Of a DNA stretch of 35,127 nt, positions 1 to 8,821 are shown in pieces. The notes under the pieces are model-generated. The model was given only the letters and a program-made list of their open reading frames with translations. It was not told the origin of the DNA and made no database searches. Source of the DNA: an uncultured Clostridia bacterium (GTDB taxonomy: Bacteria > Bacillota > Clostridia > Oscillospirales > Acutalibacteraceae). Both the position numbers and the translations under genes were made by a program. The DNA lies in contig CAMFTS010000003.1 in the NCBI GenBank assembly GCA_945988915.1, positions 1 through 35,127 of the forward strand. Reading direction: 5' to 3'. Position 1 is the first letter of the stretch; every line of letters starts with the position of its first letter.

Positions 1-2
1 AA

Positions 3-2384
3 AAAAAGTGGCAGGATAAATGGGAAGAAGAGGGAGTGTTTCACGCTCAGGACAATTCCGACAAGAAAAAATTCTATGCACTTGTAGAATTCCCGTATCC
101 GTCAGGCGCAGGTATGCATGTCGGTCATATCAAGGCTTATTCGGGTCTTGAGGTTGTTTCAAGAAAAAGAAGACTTGAGGGCTACAATGTGCTTTTCCCG
201 ATAGGCTTTGACGCTTACGGTCTTCCTACGGAAAATTATGCAATTAAAACAGGTATTCATCCGAGAAAAGTTACCGATATGAATATCGAAAAATTCACAA
301 GTCAGCTCAAGCGCGTAGGCTTCTCTTTTGACTGGACACGGGTTATCGACACAACAGAAGAGGGATACTACAAGTGGACTCAGTGGATATTCCTTAAAAT
401 GTTTGAAAACGGGCTTGCTTTCAGAGATAAGACTCTTGTAAACTATTGCCCGTCATGTAAGGTTGTTCTTTCTAATGAAGATTCTCAGGGCGGTAAGTGT
501 GATATCTGTCATTCGGATATTGTTCAGAAATCAAAGGATGTCTGGTATCTTCGCATTACGGAATATGCTGACAAGCTTCTTGACGGTCTTAACGAGGTTG
601 ATTATCTTCCGAATGTCAGACTTCAGCAGGAAAATTGGATTGGTAAATCCCGCGGTGCTTTCGTAACATTCTCCGTAAACGAGGTTGACGAAAGCTTTAA
701 GATTTATACAACAAGACCCGACACACTCTTCGGTGTTACATTTATGGTTATGGCTCCCGAGCATCCGATTATTGACAAGTATGCAGATAAAATCGGCAAT
801 ATGGATGAGGTTCAGGCATACAGAGCAGAATGTGCAAAGAAGACTGAGTTTGAACGCACACAGCTTGTAAAGGAGAAAACAGGTGTTAAGCTTTCGGGCT
901 TTACAGCTAAGAATCCCGTCAACGGCAAGGATATTCCGATTTACATATCCGACTATGTTATGATGGGTTACGGCACAGGCGCTATTATGGCTGTTCCTGC
1001 ACACGACCAGCGAGACTATGATTTTGCAAAGAAATTCGGCATAGATATTATTGAGGTAATCAAGGGCGGCGACATTTCGGTTGAAGCATATACGGGCGAC
1101 GGCGAAATGGTAAATTCAGGCTTCCTTAACGGCTCAACAAATAAAAAAGATTCTATTGCAAAGATGATAGAATTCTTGCAGGAAAAAGGTATAGGCGAGG
1201 GCGGCGTTCAGTATAAGATGAAAGACTGGGCATTCAACCGTCAGCGTTATTGGGGCGAACCTATTCCGATTGTTCACTGCCCGAATTGCGGTATGGTTGC
1301 CGTTCCTTATGAAGAGCTTCCGTTAAAGCTTCCCGAGGTTGAAAATTTTGAACCCGGTCAGGACGGCGAAAGCCCGCTTGCTAAGATTGATTCCTTCGTT
1401 AATTGCAAATGCCCGAAGTGCGGCGGCGATGCAAAGAGAGAAACCGACACAATGCCGCAGTGGGCAGGTTCAAGCTGGTATTTCTTAAGATACATTGACC
1501 CACACAACGATAAGGCTCTTGCAGACGAAGAAAAGCTTAAATATTGGGGTCCTGTTGACTGGTACAACGGCGGTATGGAACATGTTACGCGCCACCTTAT
1601 CTATTCAAGATTCTGGCACAGATTCCTTTATGATATCGGTGCAGTACCGTTCAAAGAGCCGTACTTAAAGAGAACTGCGCAGGGACTTATTTTAGGACCT
1701 GACGGCGTTAAGATGAGTAAGTCAAGGGGCAATGTTATTGACCCGAATGAAGTTGTTGATGTTTACGGCGCTGATGTTCTTCGTACTTATGTTTTGTTTA
1801 TGGGCGACTATGAACAGGCTGCTCCGTGGAGCGAATCAAGCGTTAAGGGCTGTAAGAGATTTGTTGACAGAATATGGAAATTACAAGATATGCTTACAGA
1901 CGGCGATGAGTATTCAAAAGAATTGTCATCGGCTATGCACAAGACAATTAAGAAAGTCACAGAGGATATTGAAGCTATGAAATTCAACACGGCAGTAGCA
2001 TCGATTATGACTCTTCTTAATGCTATATATGACAACGGAAAAATCAACAGAGCAGAGCTTAAAGATTTGTTACTTATTGTAAATCCGTTTGCTCCGCATA
2101 TTTCAGAGGAAATGTGGACAAACTTGAAGTACGGAGAAATGATTGCAAAGGATGGCGTATGGCCGACCTTTGATGAAGCAAAATGCGTTGATGATACAGT
2201 CGAAATCGCTGTTCAGATCAACGGAAAAATCCGTGCTAAGATAAATGTTGCCGTTGACATTTCAGATGCCGATGCTATTGCTATGGCAAAGCAGGACGAA
2301 AAAGTGGCTGAAGAGATTAAAGGTAAGAATATTATCAAAGAAATCTATGTCAAGGGCAGACTTGTCAATATCGTTGCAAAATAA
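3..2384 (+). CDS. leuS: Leucyl-tRNA synthetase (5' end outside window)
   Basis: Class I aminoacyl-tRNA synthetase that charges tRNA-Leu in the cytosol. The frame is open to the window edge, and the residues before the GTG at 36 (KKWQDKWEEEG) are typical LeuS N-terminal sequence, so the true start lies upstream and the GTG is not the start. About 794 residues are visible, near the usual 800-870. Visible landmarks are the HIGH-type motif HVGH (117-128), a Cys-rich zinc module near 450-520, the editing-domain signature TTRPDTLFG near 710, a second Cys-rich insert near 1280-1430, and KMSKS (1710-1724), followed by the anticodon-binding and C-terminal domains. The gene looks intact. An SD sequence for the next small ORF overlaps its stop codon, so downstream genes may be partly co-transcribed. 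The identification is very secure. Confidence 0.97.
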   Translation, partial: KKWQDKWEEEGVFHAQDNSDKKKFYALVEFPYPSGAGMHVGHIKAYSGLEVVSRKRRLEGYNVLFPIGFDAYGLPTENYAIKTGIHPRKVTDMNIEKFTSQLKRVGFSFDWTRVIDTTEEGYYKWTQWIFLKMFENGLAFRDKTLVNYCPSCKVVLSNEDSQGGKCDICHSDIVQKSKDVWYLRITEYADKLLDGLNEVDYLPNVRLQQENWIGKSRGAFVTFSVNEVDESFKIYTTRPDTLFGVTFMVMAPEHPIIDKYADKIGNMDEVQAYRAECAKKTEFERTQLVKEKTGVKLSGFTAKNPVNGKDIPIYISDYVMMGYGTGAIMAVPAHDQRDYDFAKKFGIDIIEVIKGGDISVEAYTGDGEMVNSGFLNGSTNKKDSIAKMIEFLQEKGIGEGGVQYKMKDWAFNRQRYWGEPIPIVHCPNCGMVAVPYEELPLKLPEVENFEPGQDGESPLAKIDSFVNCKCPKCGGDAKRETDTMPQWAGSSWYFLRYIDPHNDKALADEEKLKYWGPVDWYNGGMEHVTRHLIYSRFWHRFLYDIGAVPFKEPYLKRTAQGLILGPDGVKMSKSRGNVIDPNEVVDVYGADVLRTYVLFMGDYEQAAPWSESSVKGCKRFVDRIWKLQDMLTDGDEYSKELSSAMHKTIKKVTEDIEAMKFNTAVASIMTLLNAIYDNGKINRAELKDLLLIVNPFAPHISEEMWTNLKYGEMIAKDGVWPTFDEAKCVDDTVEIAVQINGKIRAKINVAVDISDADAIAMAKQDEKVAEEIKGKNIIKEIYVKGRLVNIVAK

Positions 2385-2393
2385 GGTGATTCA

Positions 2394-2516
2394 GTGAAAA
2401 CACTCGGCGATTATAAAGATTGCTTGGTTGATATTTTCAAAAACACTCGATTGGCTGATATAACTATGTATATGGTATCGGTAATCAAATCATTTTTCAG
2501 AGGTAAGGGAGAATGA
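2394..2516 (+). CDS. Possible small protein, 40 residues, coupled to the downstream hydrolase
   Basis: A GTG-initiated reading frame of 40 codons lies between leuS and the hydrolase gene. It has a good ribosome-binding site, AAGGTGA at 2383-2389, with four bases before the GTG, and its TGA overlaps the next ATG in an ATGA arrangement, the usual mark of translational coupling. The predicted peptide begins MKTLGDYKDC, ends SFFRGKGE, and is basic with a hydrophobic middle (ITMYMVSVI). I do not recognise a family. It could be a real small protein, a leader ORF that delivers ribosomes to the hydrolase start, or chance. The SD and overlap favour translation, but nothing indicates function. Confidence 0.4.
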   Translation: MKTLGDYKDCLVDIFKNTRLADITMYMVSVIKSFFRGKGE

Positions 2517-3829
2517 GCAAATATTCAAACAGAATAATCAGTACAGTGCTTATTATTTCCCTTACTTTAGGGATTTGGTATCAAACGGATGCTTTTGCCA
2601 AAAGAGCTGATTTTGCGCAAAAGGTAAACTCGGAAACACAAACCGAAATTGTCTATGGCGAATATGATGAGATAGACAGAGAGTTTGCTTCAAATAAAGA
2701 AAATCTCGTCGGACTTATAGAATCTGCCGGTCTTGCCGATGACGAGAATTTCACTTTCAGAGTCAAGTCTTTGTTCGTTGAGCTTTACGGCTTCTTAAAG
2801 GATATCTTTGTTCAGGGCGGCAAGGTTACGGATATGGATTCCGCGGAGCAAAGATTTACAAGCATATTCAACGGACTTTTTGAGTTGGATACAAAGCTGA
2901 ATGAAATCAATCCTGAGGCTATGGGAGAGCTTACAAACAAGGGATTTGTAACCTCTGCGATTATGATAGTCTGGGATTTGGTAACCGCTTTTGATAATAA
3001 CCGCGTCAATTCGCAGACTATGGAGTCCGGAGTTACAAGGCTTGAAGATATTTCATACATAGACGACGGCACAAATGAGCATATGCTTGATGTGTATTAT
3101 CCTGAAGGCACAAGCGAAAAGCTTCCCGTGATTATTGATATTCACGGCGGAGGACTGATGATGGGTGATAAGGATTCAAACAGAGTTTATTGCTCGGTAC
3201 TTGCCAAAAAAGGATATACGGTAGTCGCTGTCAATTACAGACTTTGTCCCGATGTGCTTTATCCGTCACAGGTGCAGGATATTATGGCGGCTTTCAGATG
3301 GGTACACGATAATGCCGACAAATACTATATTGACCTCGACAAAGTGTATGTTACAGGCGACTCGGCAGGCGGAAATCTCGCGTATTATGTGCCTCTTGTA
3401 AATACAAGTAAAGAGCTGCAGGAGCTTTATTCGGTTGAGCCGTCAGGACTTTCAATAGACGCGCTGGGATTGGTTTCCGGTATGTTCGATATGAAAAACG
3501 GCTTTAACGGACCGCTGATTTCTTCATATCTGGGATTTGACTATAAGAATTCTCCGTATTATAATTATTTACAACCGGAGGAAGCTTTGCCGTTGGGTGA
3601 ATTACCTCCATGCTATGTGGTTACTTGCACAAGAGATTTTCTTCATGCATCAGGCGTGGCGTTTGATGAAGTATTGACAGAAAAGGGAATAGAACATCAA
3701 TTCCGTGATTGGGGCTTGACGGTCAACAAGTCGTCAGGACATATTACGAGCGTTGCTTATCCCGAGCTTGAAGAAAGCAAGACTACAATAAATGAAATGT
3801 TGGCTTTTTTTGAAAACCATACATATTAA
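2513..3829 (+). CDS. Secreted alpha/beta-hydrolase (HSL/family IV esterase-like)
   Basis: Predicted serine esterase or lipase of the alpha/beta-hydrolase fold, 438 residues. Residues 1-28 form a signal peptide or signal anchor (basic start, hydrophobic run, AFA), so it is exported. About 160 residues without a recognised domain follow. The catalytic domain begins near 180 with HGGG (211-214, oxyanion hole), GDSAGG (282-287, nucleophile Ser284), acid Asp375 in CTRDF and His410 in SSGH, the full set of the hormone-sensitive-lipase-like family. The ATG at 2513 is chosen because AAGGGAG lies just upstream and overlaps the stop of the preceding small ORF. The next gene follows after 22 bases and is also secreted, so the two may form an extracellular unit. 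The substrate is unknown; an acetyl or feruloyl ester on plant polysaccharide is only a guess from the dockerin neighbour. Confidence 0.85.
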   Translation: MSKYSNRIISTVLIISLTLGIWYQTDAFAKRADFAQKVNSETQTEIVYGEYDEIDREFASNKENLVGLIESAGLADDENFTFRVKSLFVELYGFLKDIFVQGGKVTDMDSAEQRFTSIFNGLFELDTKLNEINPEAMGELTNKGFVTSAIMIVWDLVTAFDNNRVNSQTMESGVTRLEDISYIDDGTNEHMLDVYYPEGTSEKLPVIIDIHGGGLMMGDKDSNRVYCSVLAKKGYTVVAVNYRLCPDVLYPSQVQDIMAAFRWVHDNADKYYIDLDKVYVTGDSAGGNLAYYVPLVNTSKELQELYSVEPSGLSIDALGLVSGMFDMKNGFNGPLISSYLGFDYKNSPYYNYLQPEEALPLGELPPCYVVTCTRDFLHASGVAFDEVLTEKGIEHQFRDWGLTVNKSSGHITSVAYPELEESKTTINEMLAFFENHTY

Positions 3830-3851
3830 TTTTTTGAAAGGGGATACCTAT

Positions 3852-5867
3852 ATGAAAAAGACAAAAATTTTAAGCGCTGTTTTAACAGTTGTTATGCTGC
3901 TTTCGCTTCTTCCCGTGAATGTGTTTGCGGCAAAGAGAAATGATTCTGTAGTAAGCGGTTCTCTTGTCCTTTCCGAATCCCATATGGGCAAAAGAGTTAC
4001 GGGCGCAATACCTCAGGGCTTGCCGGAGATTAAGAATGCCGCAGCTACATACAAGTTCTATGACAATCTTACGGATTTCCAAAAGCGCATCTATAACGAG
4101 TTTCTGGCAACAGAGGGTGTGCTTGGACAGAATATCAGTCTTTTATGCAGTGAAAGTGAATTGGGCGGCCTTGATTTGGAAGTGATATCCACAAATATAT
4201 ATTATGCTTTAGCGTCGTTTTTTGAGGATAATCCCGAATATTATTGGTTGCTTTATGCACCGCTGCAATTCGAGATTAAGGAACAGGGCAGCGACTACAT
4301 ATTAGAATTGAAATTGGATTACGAAAGTATTCCATATTCAAATGAAGCAGAGCTCAGAAGCGAATACAACAGAACATTGCAAGCTGTTGAAGACTTCTCC
4401 GTTTCAGGCTCAACAAGATATGAAAAAGTTAAGAGTATCAATGACGGTCTTTGTGAGCTTGCAACATACGCTGATTTGACCGGTGAAGTTAGTGAAAAAG
4501 TGTTTTACCCGTCAAGCTGTTTGCTTTATCCTTATGAAACTGTTTGCGACGGTTACTCAAAGGCTTTCAAGCTTATTTGTGACAGAGAGAATATTCCCTG
4601 TATTATAGTTTGCGGCTACGGCTATGTATATAATATGTCCGGTGAACTTGAACCCGGAGGTCACGCATGGAACTATGTTCAGATGGAAGACGGAAAGTGG
4701 TACGCAGTTGATGTTACCTGGAATGATTCAGCTTATGATTCCGGTGCTCATGACTTGGCATATGATTACTTCCTTAAGGGAAGAAACAGCATTGACAGCT
4801 CAGGTGACAGATTTGCGGTAACTCACGATCCCGTAGGCGACAGATTTGTTGTTCCCGATGAATTCGGCAGAGAAAATCTTATTTGCATGTCATATCCTGA
4901 ACTCAGCGAGTCGGAATACGATCCGAATACGATTGTAGATCCGATTCCCGATAATCCCGGCACAGATGTAGTTGCCGATGTCAACGGTGACGGTAAGCTT
5001 TCGGTCGTTGACGCAAAATGGATTTTACAGTCGCTTGCCGGACTGAGAAACTTAAATTCTGCTCAAGACTCAGCTGCCGATGTAAACGGAGACGGTAAGC
5101 TTTCGGTTGTTGACGCAAAGTGGATTTTACAGGCACTTGCAGGCTTGAGAGTGCTTGGCGAAGAGGAGTCACATGTTATCAAGAACTACCCAGAATTCCC
5201 AGCTCTGGATTTAGGCGCATACTTTGATGTTCCTTACATTGATAAGGTTTATGATTATGGTCCGGAGTATGGCGATATTGGTAATTTACCACCAGCAGAT
5301 GCACCTTTGGTTGAAGTTGAATACATTTATAGACAAAGCGATATAGAGAGCGTTGGTTTTGTAGATGATTACTCAAACCTTCTAAGGAATAGTGGCTTTG
5401 TATATCTTGGAACAACTGCTTTAGTTGGTTGGTCTTATTATTCAGAATTCTATTCCAATAATTCTGTTGGCGTATCAATAAAATATTATGACAACGGAAA
5501 TTTAGGCGTGCGGTTGTATAAGTCTAATTATATTTACCAATATTCTGATTACGATCTCCCAGACTTTGGCGAAATCTTTGATGTTCAATATTGGCATTTA
5601 AGGTCATATAGTGATGGTTCTGCGACTTACGATTATGAGCTATCACAAGCAAAAGAGGCTGACCCTAATAACGAATATTTTAACATACTTAAAGAAAACG
5701 GTTTTGCTTTAGTTGACCAAAGCTATTTTGAAAATTGCGGAGAGTATTATACAGAATGGGTATTTGAAAATTCTAAAACAGGAGTTCGTTTAACTGTTCA
5801 GACTGATGATACCTATTATACAATAATGTTTGGCTTGATAGCGAACCTTGATCGCAATGACTGGTGA
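3852..5867 (+). CDS. Secreted transglutaminase-like protein with central dockerin and duplicated C-terminal domain
   Basis: 671-residue exported protein. The ATG at 3852 is preferred because GAAAGGGGA precedes it and it opens a classical signal peptide (residues 1-27, ending VFA-A). Residues about 70-335 form a transglutaminase/protease-like domain with an apparent triad: Cys232 in CDGYSKAF, His271 in GGHAWN and Asp287 in VDVTW. Residues 374-435 are a type I dockerin: two calcium-binding repeats DVNGDGKLSVVD, each followed by an AKWILQxLAGLR helix. Residues 440-671 lack a recognised family but contain two related units (about 450-563 and 568-662) that share GxxFDVxY and a later GVRL strand. 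Dockerins are usually terminal, so the central position is unusual. The family suggests a cell-wall or cellulosome-linked peptidase or cross-linker. A cohesin partner is not in the window. Confidence 0.85.
   Translation: MKKTKILSAVLTVVMLLSLLPVNVFAAKRNDSVVSGSLVLSESHMGKRVTGAIPQGLPEIKNAAATYKFYDNLTDFQKRIYNEFLATEGVLGQNISLLCSESELGGLDLEVISTNIYYALASFFEDNPEYYWLLYAPLQFEIKEQGSDYILELKLDYESIPYSNEAELRSEYNRTLQAVEDFSVSGSTRYEKVKSINDGLCELATYADLTGEVSEKVFYPSSCLLYPYETVCDGYSKAFKLICDRENIPCIIVCGYGYVYNMSGELEPGGHAWNYVQMEDGKWYAVDVTWNDSAYDSGAHDLAYDYFLKGRNSIDSSGDRFAVTHDPVGDRFVVPDEFGRENLICMSYPELSESEYDPNTIVDPIPDNPGTDVVADVNGDGKLSVVDAKWILQSLAGLRNLNSAQDSAADVNGDGKLSVVDAKWILQALAGLRVLGEEESHVIKNYPEFPALDLGAYFDVPYIDKVYDYGPEYGDIGNLPPADAPLVEVEYIYRQSDIESVGFVDDYSNLLRNSGFVYLGTTALVGWSYYSEFYSNNSVGVSIKYYDNGNLGVRLYKSNYIYQYSDYDLPDFGEIFDVQYWHLRSYSDGSATYDYELSQAKEADPNNEYFNILKENGFALVDQSYFENCGEYYTEWVFENSKTGVRLTVQTDDTYYTIMFGLIANLDRNDW
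4974..5150 (+). repeat. Direct repeat encoding the two dockerin segments
   Basis: Two 75-base copies (4974-5048 and 5076-5150), separated by 27 bases, encode the paired dockerin repeats. By direct comparison they differ at 9 of 75 positions, nearly all at third codon positions, so the protein units are almost identical (one Ser/Ala difference). This implies recent duplication or gene conversion under selection on the protein. Confidence 0.9.
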
Positions 5868-5874
5868 TAAAACA

Positions 5875-5901
5875 CCCCATACGGATTTTTTCCGTATGGG
5901 G
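5875..5901. terminator. Bidirectional rho-independent terminator
   Basis: A perfect 11-bp stem (CCCCATACGGA at 5875-5885, TCCGTATGGGG at 5891-5901) with a five-T loop is followed on the plus strand by CTGTTTTTATTTATT. On the minus strand it is followed by GTGTTTTATC. It sits between the convergent dockerin-protein gene and the holin gene and probably terminates both. Confidence 0.9.
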
Positions 5902-5907
5902 CTGTTT

Positions 5908-6153
5908 TTATTTATTCAACTGTTTTACTATTTGATTTCCGTAAACGGCTGCACCCGATACAAGCACGCCCTGAATTACGGAATTTACGCTCAAGCCCAT
6001 AATTCCCAGGCATCCGAGTATTCCGAAAAACAGAAGTATAACCGGAATGTATTTATCGGGAATTTTTTTCGTGTGCTTTATCATCATACCGATAATATTC
6101 AGCGCGGGTATGAGTATCAGCGCATTTTTAAATATATAATTTAAAATATTCAA
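5908..6153 (-). CDS. Phage-type holin
   Basis: 81-residue membrane protein, last gene of the minus-strand phage-like cassette. It starts with TTG at 6153, supported by GAGGTGATTGA immediately upstream. It has an N-terminal hydrophobic segment (about 8-25), a short basic loop containing KHTKKIPDKY, and a hydrophobic remainder (about 35-75), ending with a polar KQLNK tail. This matches small gut-Firmicute phage holins that follow an endolysin gene. Such proteins open pores in the cytoplasmic membrane so that the endolysin reaches peptidoglycan. The call rests on topology, sequence character and position beside the endolysin. The exact holin family is not certain. Confidence 0.75.
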   Translation of the reverse strand: MNILNYIFKNALILIPALNIIGMMIKHTKKIPDKYIPVILLFFGILGCLGIMGLSVNSVIQGVLVSGAAVYGNQIVKQLNK

Positions 6154-6162
6154 TCAATCACC

Positions 6163-7053
6163 TCAAGTAATATCTGACTTGTTAACATAACCCGTGACAT
6201 TTTTGTATAACGGCTTTTTACCTGCGCGTTCCGGTTTATTTGTTATCCTGAAGCGAGAATTTATGAGTATGCCGTCATAAATATAATATGCACCGCTTTT
6301 CCTGACTGACAATTTCTTGGTGTCGGCGGAGATATATACAGGGGTATTTTTAAGCGTAATCTTTTGTCCCTTGACAAAGTCCGGCTTGCTTGTCTGCGTC
6401 GGCGGTTTATCGATTGCAGGCTTTGCATCGGAATTATCTTTGAAACCGTTGAATCCCCTCGATTTAATGATTGCGGGATAGTCTTTGTATGCCTCGTTCA
6501 TATCAACGCTGCCTCGGATTCCGTTGACCTTGCCTGTCGCTGAATACTGCCACATACCGTATTTGCCCTTGTAAGTGTTTTCCTTTGACCACTGTGCAAC
6601 CCAACAGTCATATTTATTTTTACACTCGTCATCAATAAAGCGGTCAAACCAGTGCTTGCTGCTGTAAACACCGATATAATAACCGGATTTTTCCATTTCG
6701 TTGCAGAATGTTTTAATTAACTGCGACACAAATTCTTTGCCTTTATCGGATTGACTTTTTTCTTCAATATCAAAAATGACGGGCATTTCAAATTTTTTTC
6801 CACTGAGCCATTTAAGAAAAGTCTGCGCTTCTTTTTTTGCGTCATCGGCTGACTTTGCATAGCTGTAAATATATGCACCGAGCTTGATGCCTGCCTTTTT
6901 TGCGGCAGCGTAGTTTTCTTCAAATTTTTCGTCTTTTTGATTGTCGTATTTTCCGTATCCTGCGCGAAGAATTGCAAATTCAATTCCGTCGGCTCTGACC
7001 TTCTTCCAATCAATTGTTCCGTTGTGCTTAGAAACATCAATGCCTTTCATCAT
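6163..7053 (-). CDS. GH25 lysozyme-type endolysin with C-terminal SH3-like domain
   Basis: Predicted N-acetylmuramidase that cleaves the glycan strand of peptidoglycan. In 296 residues the GH25 domain spans about 3-195. It starts with GIDVSKHNG (Asp6), has the catalytic DxE pair in IFDIEEKS (Asp95, Glu97), and later WQY (168-170) and VDMNEAY (Asp184), as usual for the family. A Pro/Lys-rich linker (about 205-225) leads to a 70-residue C-terminal part that looks like a bacterial SH3/cell-wall-binding domain. There is no signal peptide, as expected for a holin-dependent endolysin. The ATG at 7053 overlaps the preceding stop by four bases, and a second ATG follows directly at 7050. It lies upstream of the holin and downstream of the XhlA-like gene. 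The function is secure; the phage origin is inferred from context. Confidence 0.92.
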   Translation of the reverse strand: MMKGIDVSKHNGTIDWKKVRADGIEFAILRAGYGKYDNQKDEKFEENYAAAKKAGIKLGAYIYSYAKSADDAKKEAQTFLKWLSGKKFEMPVIFDIEEKSQSDKGKEFVSQLIKTFCNEMEKSGYYIGVYSSKHWFDRFIDDECKNKYDCWVAQWSKENTYKGKYGMWQYSATGKVNGIRGSVDMNEAYKDYPAIIKSRGFNGFKDNSDAKPAIDKPPTQTSKPDFVKGQKITLKNTPVYISADTKKLSVRKSGAYYIYDGILINSRFRITNKPERAGKKPLYKNVTGYVNKSDIT

Positions 7054-7274
7054 ATTACTTCATTCCTTTCAATATTTTCGATTCTCGTTTCCTGACTTTT
7101 GATTTTCTCCTCTATAACAGGTATTCGTTCTGCGAAATTATTATGCTTGTCAACTTTCTTTTCAAGCTGCTGAAGTCTGTAATTTGTAAGCTTTGCGCTG
7201 GCTAAAATTCCGCCTATTGTACCGAACATTGTGCCGAAAAATGAAACAACAGATACAATGATTTCAGTATTCAT
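7050..7274 (-). CDS. XhlA-like small membrane/coiled-coil protein
   Basis: 74 residues. A hydrophobic N-terminal segment (about 5-28, glycine-rich) is followed by a charged heptad-like region (about 33-70: LQQLEKKVDKHN, IPVIEEKIKSQETRIENIER) likely to be a coiled coil. This is the layout of XhlA-like proteins of defective phages, which assist the holin and endolysin, although XhlA itself usually carries the membrane segment at the C-terminus. The start ATG directly abuts the TAA of the tail-fibre gene, with GGTGA upstream. Position among lysis genes supports the role; sequence alone would not. Confidence 0.6.
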   Translation of the reverse strand: MNTEIIVSVVSFFGTMFGTIGGILASAKLTNYRLQQLEKKVDKHNNFAERIPVIEEKIKSQETRIENIERNEVI

Positions 7275-8819
7275 TTAATCACCGCCCCATTTGTTTGTTG
7301 CACTGACAATATATTTTGATGTTTCAAGTAATGGCACAGAACTCTGTACCGTTAAATAAAATCTGTTTTTGATTGCTGTCGGAAGAACAGCAAAAGTTTT
7401 TAATATACCGCTTTTTGAAAGCTCGGTGTTTTTATTGGCTTTGGTTTTTGAAAAACTGTATTCTGTTGTCAATATGCCGGTAACTTCATCAAATTTCTGC
7501 GAAACAAAAGCAAATATATCGGTACTGTTAAGCAAATCACCGTCAATCGTAAATTGTATAACAATGCCCGATGCATAACCGATACTGATTTTATATGCTT
7601 CGGTTTGCAGCTGCGACAAATGCAATTCAATATATATGTTTCGCTCACCCAGTCTGTCAATCGTTTTTGAAGTAATATTTGCAGTAATTGTTTCATTCAA
7701 TACTTCTTTATATTTGTATTTGTCTAAAGTGTCATAAATTACTTTATTTTGTAAGGGATTTTCGCTTGTTCCGTTCAGTTCGCTGTCAACAGTTACCGTA
7801 TAATTTAGCTTTTCAACAACTTCATTACTTAACTTGTTTTCTGTGATTACACCGTTTGATATTTTTTCATTTGTTATTGCATATGTCTGAAGCTTATCGG
7901 TTGAAATTGCACCGGGGAAAATATGGTATGCTTCAACAGCCTGAGGTTTAATTTTGCTGTTGGTTACAGCACTGTTTGCTATTTTTTCCGTTGTGACCGA
8001 TACATCCTGAAGATGTGATGTCTTTATGATGTTGTTTATATTGTTGAGTTTTTTGTTTTCAACATCCGTTACTCTGGTGCTGAGACTGTTAATTTCAGAT
8101 GCTACCAAGCAATTCATTGCGGCATTTTCCGAATATTCGGAAAGAAAATCGTCAACAACGGTGTTATTCGCATTTTCCTGAATTGAGTTAAGCTTGTTTT
8201 TGAGTTCATCGGTAAAATCGTTTGTTGTGAGAGTTTTTCCGTTTTGCTTGTCAACCTTGTTGTTTAATTCATTGGTGACAGCCTTGTTTTCTATTGGGTT
8301 GGTACTGTTTGAATTCAATGCCGAATCTACGGTTGTAGGTTCGCCTTTATCACCTTTGTCACCCTTATCGCCTTTGTCGCCCTTATCGCCCTTGAAGTCA
8401 CCGTTTTTTATTGCTTCAAGCATTGCATTTATTGAAAAATCGTAAGAATTTGCAAGGTCTTTGCTGTCGCCTTCTACCGAACTGAATGTAAGTTTAATTG
8501 TCGTTGCTTTGTAGAGATATGTTGTGGCATAAGTTACAGGGTCAACCTTTGCAACATTGAAACAGCATAAGACAGACATCTGACTTGTAATTGCGGCAGG
8601 AAGCGGAAAGATAAGGTTGCCTGAACTGTCAGGGGTAAGATAATCTGTTCTGACAATACCTGACGGAGTCGCAAAATCTAAATAGAATTTATAACTGCCG
8701 TTTAAAAATTCAGTAGCAATTTTAAAATAGAGCTTTTTAGCGTTATTCTCAAACATCAGGCCGCCGTCCATTTCGTAATCGGCATGGGTTGATGTTATAT
8801 AAATAGTCGAAGTAGCCAA
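7275..8819 (-). CDS. Phage tail fibre / baseplate upper protein with collagen-like repeats
   Basis: 514-residue structural protein likely to form a trimeric fibre. Residues 1-115 resemble the N-terminal BppU-like attachment domain of Firmicute siphophage baseplates. Residues 144-161 are five GDK triplets plus GEP, a collagen-like stalk. Two copies of a motif common in gut-phage fibres follow: VDSALNSNSTNPIENK (164-179) and VDSELNGTSENPLQNK (344-359). Between them are a KTLTTNDFTDELKNKL motif and several beta-helix-like repeats (TTEKIANSAVTNSKI, STDKL..AITNEKI). The C-terminal 140 residues are probably the receptor-binding tip. The start is TTG at 8819, supported by AAGGAGG inside the end of the preceding gene; no other start fits. 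It precedes the lysis genes, as in phage late regions. What it binds is unknown. Confidence 0.85.
   Translation of the reverse strand: MATSTIYITSTHADYEMDGGLMFENNAKKLYFKIATEFLNGSYKFYLDFATPSGIVRTDYLTPDSSGNLIFPLPAAITSQMSVLCCFNVAKVDPVTYATTYLYKATTIKLTFSSVEGDSKDLANSYDFSINAMLEAIKNGDFKGDKGDKGDKGDKGDKGEPTTVDSALNSNSTNPIENKAVTNELNNKVDKQNGKTLTTNDFTDELKNKLNSIQENANNTVVDDFLSEYSENAAMNCLVASEINSLSTRVTDVENKKLNNINNIIKTSHLQDVSVTTEKIANSAVTNSKIKPQAVEAYHIFPGAISTDKLQTYAITNEKISNGVITENKLSNEVVEKLNYTVTVDSELNGTSENPLQNKVIYDTLDKYKYKEVLNETITANITSKTIDRLGERNIYIELHLSQLQTEAYKISIGYASGIVIQFTIDGDLLNSTDIFAFVSQKFDEVTGILTTEYSFSKTKANKNTELSKSGILKTFAVLPTAIKNRFYLTVQSSVPLLETSKYIVSATNKWGGD
8337..8390 (-). repeat. Tandem 9-base units encoding Gly-Asp-Lys collagen-like repeats
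   Basis: Six consecutive Gly-X-Y triplets (five GDK, then GEP), encoded by near-identical 9-base units that alternate between two synonymous forms. Such tracts change length easily by replication slippage, so the length of the fibre stalk may vary between strains. Confidence 0.85.
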
Positions 8820-8821
8820 AA

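Noticed and set aside
531..1004. Long antisense reading frame within leuS
   Set aside because: It lies entirely opposite a conserved synthetase gene, has no SD and encodes cysteine-rich low-quality protein, as expected of a shadow frame.
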